Assembly: GCA_030549775.1 (NCBI GenBank)
Contig: CM060172.1
Coordinates: 5,629,861 to 5,693,860 of the forward strand
Direction: 5' to 3'
Origin: Tamarix chinensis
Taxonomy: Eukaryota; Streptophyta; Magnoliopsida; Caryophyllales; Tamaricaceae
Length of the DNA: 64,000 bases
The translations under genes and the position numbers were made by a program. Shown here piece after piece: positions 37,391 to 48,513 of this stretch. The stretch's first letter is position 1, and the number at the start of each line of letters is the position of its first letter. The notes under the pieces are model-generated. The model had not been told where the DNA came from and searched no databases. It saw nothing but the letters and a program-made list of their open reading frames with translations.

Positions 37391-37888
37391 GAGAAGGGAA
37401 GGAAGAAAAAAGGAAAAAGGAGGGAGGAAAAAGGAAAAAGGGAAAAAGGAAAAGGAGGGGAAAGTTAGGGGTTGGATTAATTAATATCATTTGGGTAATT
37501 TAGGGTATTTAATATAATTATCAAAACCATAATTAATTTCTACCTTTAGGTAAATTTTGGGATTTATGGAAAAATCTTCCTAAATTTATTTTAATTAACA
37601 AAACCCCTAAATTTTCCTCTAATTAAATTACTCATAAATTTTATATTAATTTGAAACTATTTTATCCTCCCTATTTTATATAATTTAAGGTACTTAATAA
37701 ATTTCAAAAGTGAAAACCTTAATTAACTTAAATACCATAATCTCCCCTATTTACACTCTTATAATTCCCTTCTTGATTTATCCTATTAATTTCCTTTTTA
37801 TTTCACTAAAAGTAATTTATTTAATAACTTCCCTAATAATCTCCTATCCGGCCATGATTTTCTAAATTAGGAATTTTGGGGTATTTCA

Positions 37889-37905
37889 TCACTACCCCCT
37901 TAAAG
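37889..37905 (-). other. Polypurine tract of the giant-LTR element
   Basis: On the minus strand, CTTTAAGGGGGTAGTGA directly precedes the 3' LTR start TGAAATACC. The G-run marks the plus-strand primer. Confidence 0.85.
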
Positions 37906-38265
37906 AAAAACCTCGTCCCCGAGGTTTACGCCTCGCACTAGGGTTTACCAAAGGAAATTCTAGGGTACTCAGGGGGTAACTACCCCCTTAAGAGCAAACT
38001 AACTAAAAACCCATAATAATCACAACCTTTAGAATACGGGGTTAGCACAAATCCGACACCTACAATCACAAAGATCTTATGCTATGGTATAGTTACAACA
38101 ATAATTCATAAGGTCGCCTAACTACCCAGTCACACTATCCTCACAAGCTGATCCGGATTTTTAAAAGAAGAGAAACGCTTGAATCAGTGAAATACATTTT
38201 TAGTTAAAACATTTAGGATCGTGAGAGTCGAATTTCTACCGAAACCCGATTCTCCACAACCAAAA

Positions 38266-38277
38266 GCTCTGATACCA
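38266..38277 (-). other. Primer-binding site for initiator-Met tRNA
   Basis: On the minus strand, TGGTATCAGAGC, the standard complement of the 3' end of plant initiator-Met tRNA, lies 3 nt from the end of the 5' LTR. It sets the element's orientation. Confidence 0.95.
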
Positions 38278-39016
38278 ACTTGTAACACCCCCAAATTTAC
38301 TACTGAAAAATTTCGTTTAAAACAAAGTTTTAGCGGAAGCAAGAAAATTAAAACCGTAAATTCGGGGGCATTACCGCCACACTTAGTACCAGATCGATCC
38401 ATAACTACCGACCCGATACTAAGTGCTAAGGCTAGAAAGGAATAAAAACAGAACCAACCATTCATAAACCACGAGTTCTACAAATCAGAGTGCAAAGGTA
38501 AAAGTTACATTCCGAAATACAATTTAAAAGGTCCATGTATCAGAATACTTAAAATAACGAAATAGCAATATACGATAAAACCCTTGAAAAGTTAAATACA
38601 ACATCTGTATCCTCTAAAGACAAATACGATTAAACCACACGATTTTCGAAGGGTAATTATCCGGACCACTTACTCACTCATATCCAGTCTTCCACCCCAA
38701 CTTAGTAAACGATCAAGACCTGCATCAAAGGTCTGCTCCCCACCATCGGTGGATCATCACAGGACCCGTTAATCAAGGCAGTATCAGTACGGGTCCAGTA
38801 CTGAGTAAGGCGTAGACGCTAAGGCCAAGCATACAACCACACACAATCATAAAAGCAACATGCATATATACACAAGATACATGATCAATACGTCAGCCAT
38901 ACATCAGGATAAGTAAACGGAAAGCTGAATCATGCTCATACAATGCCCGTCCTTTCTTATTATGATAATAATCTCTTTTCACACATTCTTTATTTAACCC
39001 TGTAAGCACGGGGACC

Positions 39017-39433
39017 CCACTATTATAGCCGGTGGACCGGAAATCAACACCCAGGGCACAAGCCTCTGGCCACTATTATAGCCGGTGGACCGGAAATCAA
39101 CACCCAGGGCAAACGCCTCTGGCCACTATTCTAACCGGTGGAACGGACTGGCCCCGCACCTACATGGTGTTCCACTGTAAGTGATTAGTATCTTTCCCGT
39201 GGATTAACTTATTCGTTTGGATCTGTCGAGCCCGAATCCCCCACTATTATAGCCGGTGGACCGGAAATACACACCCAGGGCAGAACGCCTCTGGCCACTA
39301 TTATAGCCGGTGGACCGGAAATCAACACCCAGGGCAAAACGCCTCTGGCCACTATTCTAACCGGTGGAACGGACTGGGTCGGGCTCAACATCTTTCGCTT
39401 TACGTGATTAATGTCTTATTCGTGTCTTATTGA
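39017..39433 (-). repeat. CACTATT 3+3 motif module, right LTR
   Basis: Same as 32985-33400, except that the fourth block reads GCCGGTGGACC where the left LTR has GCCGTGGACC, a one-base difference. Confidence 0.92.
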
Positions 39434-39632
39434 AACACATAATGTCCTTGACATGTATAAATCATTCACTACATTCATTACACATCACATACGGTAAAGT
39501 CCACATTCATAACTATACTTTACTCAATAGTACACATAGTAACACCAAACAACTCTAAACAGCCTTACGAACCATGATTGTCCACACCAAGCCCTGGTTA
39601 ACCACTCTTAACCTTCTTTAACCGTAACCACC

Positions 39633-40289
39633 ATAATACCATCACGAAAACCCTAATGACACCATCAGTCATTAATACCACCAAGACATCATAAATACTA
39701 CTATATAAACCACAATACCATCTTGCAAACCCTAATACCACCATAAGTCATTAATACCACCAAGGAATCATTAAAACCACTATGTAAACCACAATACCAT
39801 CTTCCAAACCCTAATACCACAATAAGTCATTAATACCACCAAGAAATCATTAAAACCACTATATAAACCACAATACCATCTTCCAAACCCTAATACCACA
39901 ATAAGTCATTAATACCACCAAGGAATCATTAAAACCACTATGTAAACCACAATACCATCTTCCAAACCCTAATACCACAATAAGTCATTAATACCACCAA
40001 GAAATCATTAAAACCACTATATAAACCACAATACCATCTTCCAAACCCTAATACCACAATAAGTCATTAATACCACCAAGGAATCATTAAAACCACTATA
40101 TAAACCACAATACCATCTTACAAACCCTAATACCACCATAAGTCATTAATACCACCCAGTAATTATTAAAACAACTATATAAACCCTAATGCCACCTTAC
40201 AAACCCTAATACCACCATAGGTCATTAATACCACCAAATACTCATTAAAACCATTATATAAACTCCAATACTACCCATCATATCTCCAA
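39633..40289. repeat. 79-bp tandem array, right LTR
   Basis: Same array as 33600-34256, with the same copy number and alternation as far as I can see. Confidence 0.9.
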
Positions 40290-40992
40290 GCAACAGACTT
40301 CCCCATGCAACCTTAATTTATACCCACCTTTTTGTTTACTTAATTCCACCTTCTCCTCATTATCTCACAATTGGTGAATTCCTTAGGTCGTCCTTACCTT
40401 GTTTAGCCAACATACTCCCCTTTGGTCATTCTAACCTCTTATTTTTCTTTTTCAAGTCCCCTCACTTCACCACACTCCCTCACATCACCCAACCTACATG
40501 TCGTAGGGGTCACGTCACATCACACCACATCACACTTGTACCACAACATATTAGTACACGAAGACAAGGGTACGGGGACGTACCTCAGATCCATGCAGCG
40601 CTTCACAAACAAGCATATAGCATACATATTATAACACCCAATTGTACAAAGCATATAAGACACTTAAAACATGCAGAACACACAAGAGGCCTTAGTTACG
40701 TCCTTACCTAAAACGGCGCCGGGCTTGGAGCACGCTCCTACACCTCCTGGGGTTTGACCCGGTTACCTATAAGGGGGAATTATTTAGAGTTAATCTCCTT
40801 CTTCCAGAATTATCAAAATTCCTATCCTACCCCTATCATGGCCTAATACCAAGGCTATTATTAATAAAGGGGTTTATAATTAAAAAGGATTAGGTTATTA
40901 CTACTCTCATGATAGCTTATACGGATTATCACTAATTAAGTAGATTTTAGCAAATCCAAATACTAAGGTGAGGGTTTTCACAACATTAATAG

Positions 40993-42139
40993 TAATTACC
41001 AATAATACCTACCATAATAAGAATACTATTTATAATAATAGTGCTCCTAATAAAAATAATAATAGCTATAATGGTGATAATGATGATAGTAATGATTGAA
41101 ATCATCTTAGCATTAGTGATAGTGTATTATCGATAATAATAATAATAATAAAGTACTAGTACAACCATAGTCATTTAGGTGACAAAATCAATAATAATGT
41201 TACTAACAATAATAGGGATAATAATAATAATGATAGGAATGAAGACAATAATAATACAAATAATAATAATAAATACGATGAAAGTATTAGTAATAATATC
41301 AACGATTATAAGAAAATAATATTAATAAGGATAATAAGAATAGCAGTAATAATCGATAAAATAATAGGTGCGATAAACACAATAACGATAAAACAATGAT
41401 AAGAATAATAATGATAATAATAACAACCATACTAGTGATAGTAATGAAAGTAATAATAATAATATTACAATAATAATAGTAATATGGTAATAATGGTAAT
41501 GATAATAATAATAATAATAGTAATAATAATACTAATAACAACGGCCATAATAACGTTGATAATAAAATAGTAAAGACAATACTAATAATGATATTAACAA
41601 CAATGCTACTACTAATAATAATAGTAATAGTAATAGCAATAATAATAATAATAATAATAGCCATGATAATAATAATAACAATAATAATGCTAACAATAAT
41701 AATACTAAAAATAACAATAATAATAATAATAATAATAATAATAGTAAAATAATGACCATGATAAAAATAATTGTAATAATAATAACAATAACACAACCCT
41801 AAGAATAATAGCAATAATAATAATAATATCAATAATAACAATAATAACAATAATAGTACTAACAATAACAATAGTAAAAATAACAATAATAATATTAATA
41901 ATAACAATTATCATAGTAATAATAATAATCATACTAGTGATACTATTAATAGTAATAACCATCATAATGTTAATATTAATAACGATAATAATACTAACCC
42001 TAATGGTAACGTTAGTACTAATAGCACTTAATAATAATAATAATAGGGATAATAATAATAATAATAATAACAATAATAACAATAATAATAATAATAATAA
42101 TAATAATATCAATACTTATGTTAATATAATAATAATACG

Positions 42140-42171
<32 letters not shown>

Positions 42172-42276
42172 AATTGGATGGGTGGTAGTATTAGTAGTAA
42201 TAATGATATTAGTAATGATAGGGTTAATATTAATCATAATAATACTAATAATATTAGTTAATAATATTAATCCCAC
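40993..42276. repeat. AAT-type microsatellite tract, right LTR
   Basis: Copy of 34960-36245. The final AAT run is 3 bp shorter, and one extra A is present in the following TAATTGG. Confidence 0.93.
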
Positions 42277-42349
42277 TAATCACCTTTCATTATTTATTTA
42301 TTTATTTATTTATTATTTATTTAAGACTTAGGGTTCAGGGTGTTGGCAA

Positions 42350-43420
42350 CCTGACTGGGGTGGTGGTGGCGGCGGCGGCGCGGCGGCAGCAGCGGCGGCG
42401 GCGGCGGTGGAGGAGAGGAGAGAGGGAAAAATGGAGGTGGAGGCTAGGGAAGGGAAAACCAAAGGGAGAGGGAGGTGCGGGGTGGTAGGGCAGGAGTTGC
42501 TGGTCATTTTGGGGGGTGGAGGTGGCGCTGCAAGCGGTGGTGTGGCTGGCGGTGGCGGCGCGAAGGTGGCGCCAGGCTGGAGGGGTCGATTTCGGGAAGG
42601 GTTTTTCGCACGGCCAGGGCGGCACGTGCGGCGCGAGTTAGGGTGGCTAAGATGGCTGGTTGCGTAGAGGGCGGTGCAGGGAGGATTGTGGTGGCGAGGG
42701 CAGGCGGCAACGGTGGCTGAGGGCAGAGGAAACGGCGGCTGAAGGTGGGGCGGCGCGACGGTTTGGATTTCTGGGTTCCCAAAAATCGAACCCGATTCAG
42801 GCCATTTCCGGGGCTATTTATAGAGGGATTGGGACGGGAAAACGACAAGGACACGTGGGAGGTTAGGTGGGTTAGGTCCGGTGAGCTGTCCGGCGCAGGT
42901 CTGCCGGCACAGACCAACCTTGTCGGGGAAGAAAAGTCAGGGCTTGCGTGCGGGGAAAACGCTGCCCGATTGGTCACATCTCAAGGCAAGGTCAAATCAG
43001 GGACGAAAAGATAGGAGAGAAGGCCGGAGAAAGGACGGGACGCTCGCCGCTGCGTTTTCCGGCGAGCTCGAGTTGCAGGCGGGGAGAAACGGCGTCGCGA
43101 GGAAGAAGAAGAAGGGGAGGGGCTGGACCGGCGGTCCAGGGGAAAGAAAGGAGAGGGAGGAAACCGGCCGGACCGCGCGGTTTCTTTTCCTTTTAAATGA
43201 AACGCTGCGTTTTAGGCGGAATTTGGCGAAAACGCGGTGCTCGCGTCGTCTGGCAACGGTCGAAAGTTCTTTGTATCGCGACGCGGCGTTTCAGCGACTT
43301 CAGCGTCGAAACGCCGCGTTTTGGGTCACGGACGGCCGGGCTCGCTGGGCCGCGGCGAGAAGAAGGAAAAGGGGAGGGGTTTGGGCCAGCAGGCCGGCCC
43401 AGGTCGGGGAAAATAGGGGC
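42350..43420. other. CpG-rich GC block, right LTR
   Basis: Copy of 36320-37390 with one base fewer in TTTTCCGG near 43057 and one extra G near 43430, which alters the apparent ORF lengths (217 codons at 42881-43534). Such ORF changes from single indels argue against protein function. Confidence 0.7.
42812..42823 (-). promoter_or_regulatory. LTR TATA box, right (5') LTR
   Basis: Identical to 36781-36792. In the 5' LTR this is the likely promoter for the element's own RNA. Confidence 0.72.
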
Positions 43421-43919
43421 GAGAAGGGGAAGGAAGAAAAAAGGAAAAAGGAGGGAGGAAAAAGGAAAAAGGGAAAAAGGAAAAGGAGGGGAAAGTTAGG
43501 GGTTGGATTAATTAATATCATTTGGGTAATTTAGGGTATTTAATATAATTATCAAAACCATAATTAATTTCTACCTTTAGGTAAATTTTGGGATTTATGG
43601 AAAAATCTTCCTAAATTTATTTTAATTAACAAAACCCCTAAATTTTCCTCTAATTAAATTACTCATAAATTTTATATTAATTTGAAACTATTTTATCCTC
43701 CCTATTTTATATAATTTAAGGTACTTAATAAATTTCAAAAGTGAAAACCTTAATTAACTTAAATACCATAATCTCCCCTATTTACACTCTTATAATTCCC
43801 TTCTTGATTTATCCTATTAATTTCCTTTTTATTTCACTAAAAGTAATTTATTTAATAACTTCCCTAATAATCTCCTATCCGGCCATGATTTTCTAAATTA
43901 GGATATTTGGGGTATTTCA

Positions 43920-43924
43920 TATGA
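43920..43924. repeat. Target-site duplication TATGA, right copy
   Basis: TATGA directly after ATTTCA at 43919; pairs with 32241-32245. Confidence 0.92.
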
Positions 43925-45449
43925 CTTAGCATAATAAGATTATATCAAAACATCTTTTGCACTCCCTTTTCCTTTATATCATATAAATCCCCATCATCAC
44001 AACATAGTATTAACATCATACATTCCATCATATAACAACAATATCATCATAACACACATAGCCATGCAAGAATTTTGACACAAAAATCCTAAAACATTGA
44101 TTAATATCCTTACCAACATAGACACCATGCTCTAAGCACATAAATCCTAGACTTCCACCTCTTAGATCACCAGAATATCACCTATGAAAACAAAATAAAT
44201 ATACGGTTAGGATTAGAGATTAAAATTGAGAGAAAGTTAAGGTAATGGAGGGTAAAACTGGAAATAACTAGAGTAAAAGGGAAGCTTGAGTTGTGTGGGA
44301 GTGAGGTGGAATGTATGGTGGTTCTATGGTGAAAATTTGGTAGTGTTTTAGTAAGGTTTGGGGATGAAAAGAGGGTGCACAACCGAAATGGGGGCACTAC
44401 ATGGGCATGCGACAAATGGTGCACTCTTAGATCGAGAGCTAGGATATAGAACTGGTAGGCCATGCAAAAAGGCCCGGCCATGCTCGTGTGCATTAAATTT
44501 ATCAAAAAAAAAAATGAACAGGTGTGCATGGGCATGCGGAGGATATAGGCAAGCCATGTGAAAGTGCATAGGCTAACGGTGTGGGTTGTTGTGGGCGTGT
44601 GATAAGGAAAATTTGTAGTGCATGACTGTGCGTGAGCCATGCATCTCACAAAATTATGATAGACGCGAGGAAAAAAGAGGGAAAAAGAGGTGGTGGTTAA
44701 CGGGGATGGTCGATGATGATGAATGGGAGTGATGGGGCTAGCCTTAGTGATTGGTCCACTAGGATTTGGACGGTGCCTTGTGCTTGGTGGTTTTGAAGGT
44801 GGTGGCCGAGGGTGAGAAATAGAGAATGGGAAGGAGGAGGAGGAGGAGGGGGAGGAGAGAGAGAGCTCAGGTAGACTTGATAAATCAGAAAATATAGGCT
44901 ACAATGGAACAAAAAAATGAGGGAGAAAAAGAGTGGTGGCATGCGAACAGGTGTACAGGGATATACAAAGGGTGATGGTGATGATGGGGATGATGCAGTT
45001 GTAAGGTGATGCTAATGATGGTTACAAAGGAAGAAGAGATACGTATTAGGGGTGAGGGATGGCAGGAGAAAAATTTAGTTAGAGAAGAGGTGAAGTGATG
45101 GTTGTGTGTGGTAAGGAGTAATGGAAACACATGTAACGGGAGAGAAGAAGAATTTTATGTCAAAATGGAAGAAAGGAAAAAAGAATAAGGAAAAGAAAAA
45201 GGAATAATGCTAAGTTAGGATTAGATAAATTTGAATTAGCTAACATAGATAGGATTACTGACATAAATTTTTTGGATATTAAGATTGGGTTCTGAAAAAT
45301 AATTTATCTGGGTTAAATATTTAGATTAGGTTAAGATTTTTGGGATTAAAAAATTCAGTTAAGGCCAAAATAAGATTTTCTCAAGATTATAATTGGATTA
45401 AGTTATTAATGATACGACATTAGATTTATAAAAATTTTAAGGTATTACA

Positions 45450-45466
45450 TCATTACCCCCTTAAAA
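45450..45466 (-). other. Polypurine tract of the decayed chromovirus-type element
   Basis: On the minus strand, CTTTTAAGGGGGTAATGA immediately precedes the LTR end at 45449, closely matching the tract of the giant-LTR element. Confidence 0.75.
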
Positions 45467-46015
45467 GAGACTTCGTCCTCGACATCAACAAGTCTAGGTT
45501 AGGAAAGAAGAGGAAAAAGGATGTAAGGAAAGAAATCTTGGTAGTCAATCCTATCATGTTTGTTACTATACTACCAGGAACTACCCCTAAAAAGAGAGAA
45601 AACCCTAAACCTAACACACCTAAGCTAGAAATCTTAGGATGCTTCTCACGCATATCCTTCTCGGTCTCCTAGGTAACCTTCTTTGCTCCATGATAGATCT
45701 AAAGGATCTTCACAACTGGAATTGAGCTCATTGGCGTATGTCAAATCTTAGTGTCAAGAGTTCTTAATGACCTCTCTTCATAGGATAAAGAATAATTGAG
45801 CTCGATCTCATGTGGTCTCATCATGTGGGATAAATCTACTACATACTTCCTCAATTGGGAGATGTGGAAGATGTTGTGAATTGGGGCCAACTCTAGTGGA
45901 AGTGCTAGGCAGCATGAAACCTTGCCAACCCTATCAAGAATCTCATATGGACCATTGTACCTTGGGCTCAGCTTACCCTTATGAAAAAATCTCTGCACTC
46001 CCTTGGTATTTAAAC
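45453..46015 (-). pseudogene. Ty3/gypsy chromovirus pol, integrase C-terminus and chromodomain remnant
   Basis: An open stretch at 45741-46015 on the minus strand reads KGKLSPRYNGPYEILDRVG, then HNIFHISQLRKYV, then DLSHMMRP and LSYEERSLRTLD. This is the integrase C-terminal region of chromoviruses of the TGTAACACCC (Tekay-like) kind. It continues in a shifted frame with IPVVKIL and TEKDMREKHPKI at about 45720-45630, a decayed chromodomain, the module that binds modified histones and steers integration. The final codons (LMSRTKSLLRG, 45453-45485) run into the polypurine tract. The rest of pol and all of gag are missing: at about 46010-46016 the sequence jumps into the middle of the other LTR. 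Confidence 0.9.
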
Positions 46016-46380
46016 CATCAATTATTATCCAGTGGAATGGATCTAAAAACATCACCTTCTCAGGGTAAAATACTCCTGATCCATTATTATCATCTAGCGG
46101 AACAGATATAAAACATCACCTTAATCTTAACCCACGTAATCTTCCACTTTAATTCATTATTATCTTATCCATAAGTTACATAATTTATATTTTTTTATGA
46201 TGTGTAAGGGCCCCACTATTCTTAATTCGGTGGAACGGACTAAAACACCTTCTCGAGGTGAAATGCTCCCAAGCCACTATTATCCTCCAATGGAATGGAT
46301 GTAAAAAATCACCTTAACCCCACTCATGTGATCTTTCACTATAAATGATTAATTACTTATTCATAATCAATTTATAGGTA
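46015..46380 (-). repeat. CACTATT motif array, partial, in the truncated LTR
   Basis: Diverged blocks near 46027, 46083, 46215 and 46275, with tails near 46146 and 46331, match the array at 31270-31640. The first block of the usual six is missing because of the truncation. Confidence 0.7.
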
Positions 46381-47972
46381 TCGAAACACATTAAGGCAGT
46401 CAAGCACAATAGGTGGGTAACAATGCTGATTTTTAGAGTTAAGATCCTTAAATTCCACAAACACTTCATTTACATTCCTACCATAACTTCTCTTATATTG
46501 ATCATTCAACCACTAAATATAGTATATCATTCTCTAATATTATCATGCCCAAAATTTATGGTTTAACATCCATGCCTCACACATATAATAATAGCCTTAT
46601 CCCAAATGTTAATATTTACAAATCTCTGAAAATTCTAATTTCACAAATTAGTTATAACTCTTCCCATAAGGCTCATATGATTACCCAAATTAAATACACA
46701 TCCTTAAACTACCAATATAAACGACATATCTAAAATTTGCAGTCAAATTCAAGGGTTTTACACATAGGATGTTAATATTACCGTTTTAAGGTTTCTATGC
46801 CCTAATTAAGCCATTATATTTCTATGCTCTAACACTTCTCCTCATATCTTTATCATAACTAATACACCTAACACATTAAAATACCGAGACATATTAACCC
46901 ACATTACTATTCTATAAGTTATATTTTTCTACAAGTACAACTTAGCATAATAAGATGATATCAACACATCTTTCCCATTCTCACTTTCTTTATATCATAT
47001 AAATCCCGTCATCACAAAACATCATTAATAATATGCATTCCATCATATAACAACAATATCATGATAAAACACATAGCCATGCAAGCATTTTGACACCAAA
47101 CCCCTAAAACATCGATTAGTATCCTTACCAACAAGGACATCATGCTCTAAGCACGTAAATCCTCAACTTCCTCCTTCGAGATCACCGAAATATCACCTAG
47201 GAAAATGAAAACAATATACAATTGGGATCAAAGATTAAAACTGAGGAAAATTTATGGTAAAGGAGGGTAAAAATGAAAATGACTGGAGTAAAAAAAAAGC
47301 TTGAGTTGCGTGGAAGTGTGGTGGAATGTATGGTCATGCTATGGTGAAAATTTGGTGGTGTTTGGGTAGGGTTTTGGGGTTAAAAAAAGGGTGCACAACC
47401 TATATAGGGAGGCTACACAGGCATGTGGCAGATGGTAAACTCCTAGGTCAGGATCTAGGATCTTGTACGGGAAGGTTGTGCAAAGAGGCATGGCCATGTT
47501 CATGTAATGACTTTATCAGAAAAATAACAAACATGTGTACATGAGCATGAAGTGGCTGTGCGTAAGCCAACCGTGCGAGGGTGCATGGGTAAACCGTGCT
47601 GGTTTGCACGGGCGTGTGATAAGAAAAATTTATAGTGTATGGTTGTTTGTGAGGGCGCGTGTGAGCCATGCATCTCTAAAAAATACGACTGACACAAGGA
47701 AAGAAGAGGGGAAAACAATGGTAGTCAATGTCAAAGGCTGGCGATTACGAAGGGGAGTGATGGGGTGGCCTTAGTGGTCGGTCCACCAATGTTTGGGTGG
47801 TGCTTGGTGGTTGTGGTGTTGCGTGGTTGTAAAGGTGGTGGTCGAGCATAAGAAATAGAGCATGGGATGGAAGAAGAAGAAGAAGAAAATAGAGGGATCT
47901 TGGGTAGGCTTGATAAATCACAAAATATGGGCTACAATAGAACAAAATAAATTAGGGAGAAAGAGAGAGGGA

Positions 47973-48003
<31 letters not shown>

Positions 48004-48513
48004 GGTAAGGTAGCATATGAACAGGTGTGTAGGAAGATGTAGAGGGTGATGATGGTGATGGTGTAGCTGCAAAGTAATGATAATGATGGTCGTAGGGGAA
48101 GCAGAGATGCATAGTAAGGGTGAGGGAAGGCAGGAACAAAAGTTCAACGGAGAAGAGGTGAAGTGATGGTTGTGTGTGGCAAAGAGTAAAGGAAATACAT
48201 GCAAGGGAAAAGGAATAAGAAATCAGCACTGAAAAGGAAGAAAGGAAAAAGAAGGAAAAGAAAAAGAAAAAAGGCTAAGTTAGGATTATATAAATTTGGA
48301 TTAGTTAAAATAGGTAAGATTAGTGACATAAATTTAACTCATAATAAGATTGGGTTCGAAAAATAATTTATCCAAGTCAAATATTCAGATCAGGTTAAAA
48401 TTTTAGTATTAATAAATTTTGTTAATGCTAAAATAAGATTATTTTTGAAATTATAATTGAATTAATGTATTAATAATATGGGATTAGGCTTAGTAAAATT
48501 TTAAAGTATTACC
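46016..48513 (-). mobile_element. Truncated 5' LTR of the decayed chromovirus-type element
   Basis: The segment follows the same order as 31225-32245 plus 43925-45449 (motif array, AACACATTAAGGCAGT near 46384, CATATAACAACAATATCAT near 47042, AAGTATTAC near 48505). It lacks the first roughly 640 bp of the LTR together with the primer-binding site. The end ATTAC-C near 48513 is mutated from ATTACA. Small ORFs on both strands at 47326-48329 are LTR DNA; their counterparts occur at 44182-45130. Confidence 0.8.
47974..48002. repeat. (GT)n microsatellite
   Basis: About 14 GT units. Confidence 0.9.

Larger units (their letters stand above)
32246..37888 (-). repeat. 3' LTR of the giant-LTR element (left copy)
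   Basis: 5643 bp. On the sense (minus) strand it runs from TGAAATACCCC (37888) to GTGTTACA (32246). It contains, from the sense 5' end, an AT-rich start, a pyrimidine-rich tract (about 37400-37470), a CpG-rich GC block (about 36320-37390) around a TATA box, an AAT-type microsatellite, the 79-bp tandem array, and the CACTATT 3+3 module. Compared by eye with the right copy, the differences are small indels (near 32745, 32830, 33222, 36110-36145, 37030 and 37399) and an AT/TA swap at 37872-37874. All predicted ORFs inside are duplicated shadows of the other LTR. Confidence 0.95.
37889..38280 (-). other. 392-bp internal region of the giant-LTR element
   Basis: Bounded by the polypurine tract (37889-37905) and the primer-binding site (38266-38277). 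On the sense strand its end still reads GGGGACGAGGTTTTTCTTTA, the kind of sequence that ends pol in TGTAACACCC-type chromoviruses (a Glu/Asp-rich EDEV-like tail), suggesting descent by internal deletion from an autonomous parent. There is no ORF of useful length. A second TTAAGGGGGTAGT copy lies at 37979-37991. Confidence 0.85.
32246..43919 (-). mobile_element. Young non-autonomous giant-LTR Ty3/gypsy-type element, 11.67 kb
   Basis: Two direct repeats, 32246-37888 (5643 bp) and 38281-43919 (5639 bp), are nearly identical, start TGTAACACCC and end ATTTCA, and bracket only 392 bp. A primer-binding site and a polypurine tract on the minus strand lie at the proper edges of the internal region, and the whole is flanked by TATGA at 32241-32245 and 43920-43924. 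This is therefore a complete retrotransposon insertion and not a simple tandem duplication. No gag or pol domain exists in it, so reverse transcriptase and integrase had to be supplied by another element. It resembles LARD-type non-autonomous elements, but the LTRs make up about 97% of its length. It inserted into the LTR of a decayed chromovirus-type element. Confidence 0.95.
38281..43919 (-). repeat. 5' LTR of the giant-LTR element (right copy)
   Basis: 5639 bp. It is the promoter-bearing copy by orientation, since the primer-binding site lies directly beside its plus-strand left end at 38278. Module order and ORFs are the same as in 32246-37888, with positions shifted by 6030-6035 bp depending on the indels. 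At its far end it has GGATATTTGGGG where the left copy has GGAATTTTGGGG. Confidence 0.95.
30588..45449 (-). mobile_element. 3' LTR of a decayed chromovirus-type element, split by the 11.7-kb insertion
   Basis: The plus-strand left end is CGTAACACCC at 30588 (expected TGTAACACCC) and the right end is AAGGTATTACA at 45449. Removing the insertion 32246-43919 and one TATGA copy joins 30588-32245 to 43925-45449, giving an LTR of about 3.2 kb. It has its own diverged motif array (31205-31640). Immediately right of 45449 come a polypurine tract and the end of pol on the minus strand, fixing this as the 3' LTR. The truncated sister LTR lies at 46016-48513, and its 46920-47200 part closely matches 43925-44180. 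Confidence 0.85.

Noticed and set aside
38221..38445. 74-codon plus-strand ORF across the interior/LTR junction, and the 93-codon minus-strand ORF at 38184-38465
   Set aside because: They span the primer-binding site and LTR edge; the shared part with 32224-32430 is just the LTR terminus.
32246..43919. Simple tandem segmental duplication or assembly artefact as explanation of the 6-kb direct repeat
   Set aside because: The flanking TATGA duplication, primer-binding site and polypurine tract at the exact repeat edges are specific to an LTR retrotransposon insertion. Read-level checking is still desirable.
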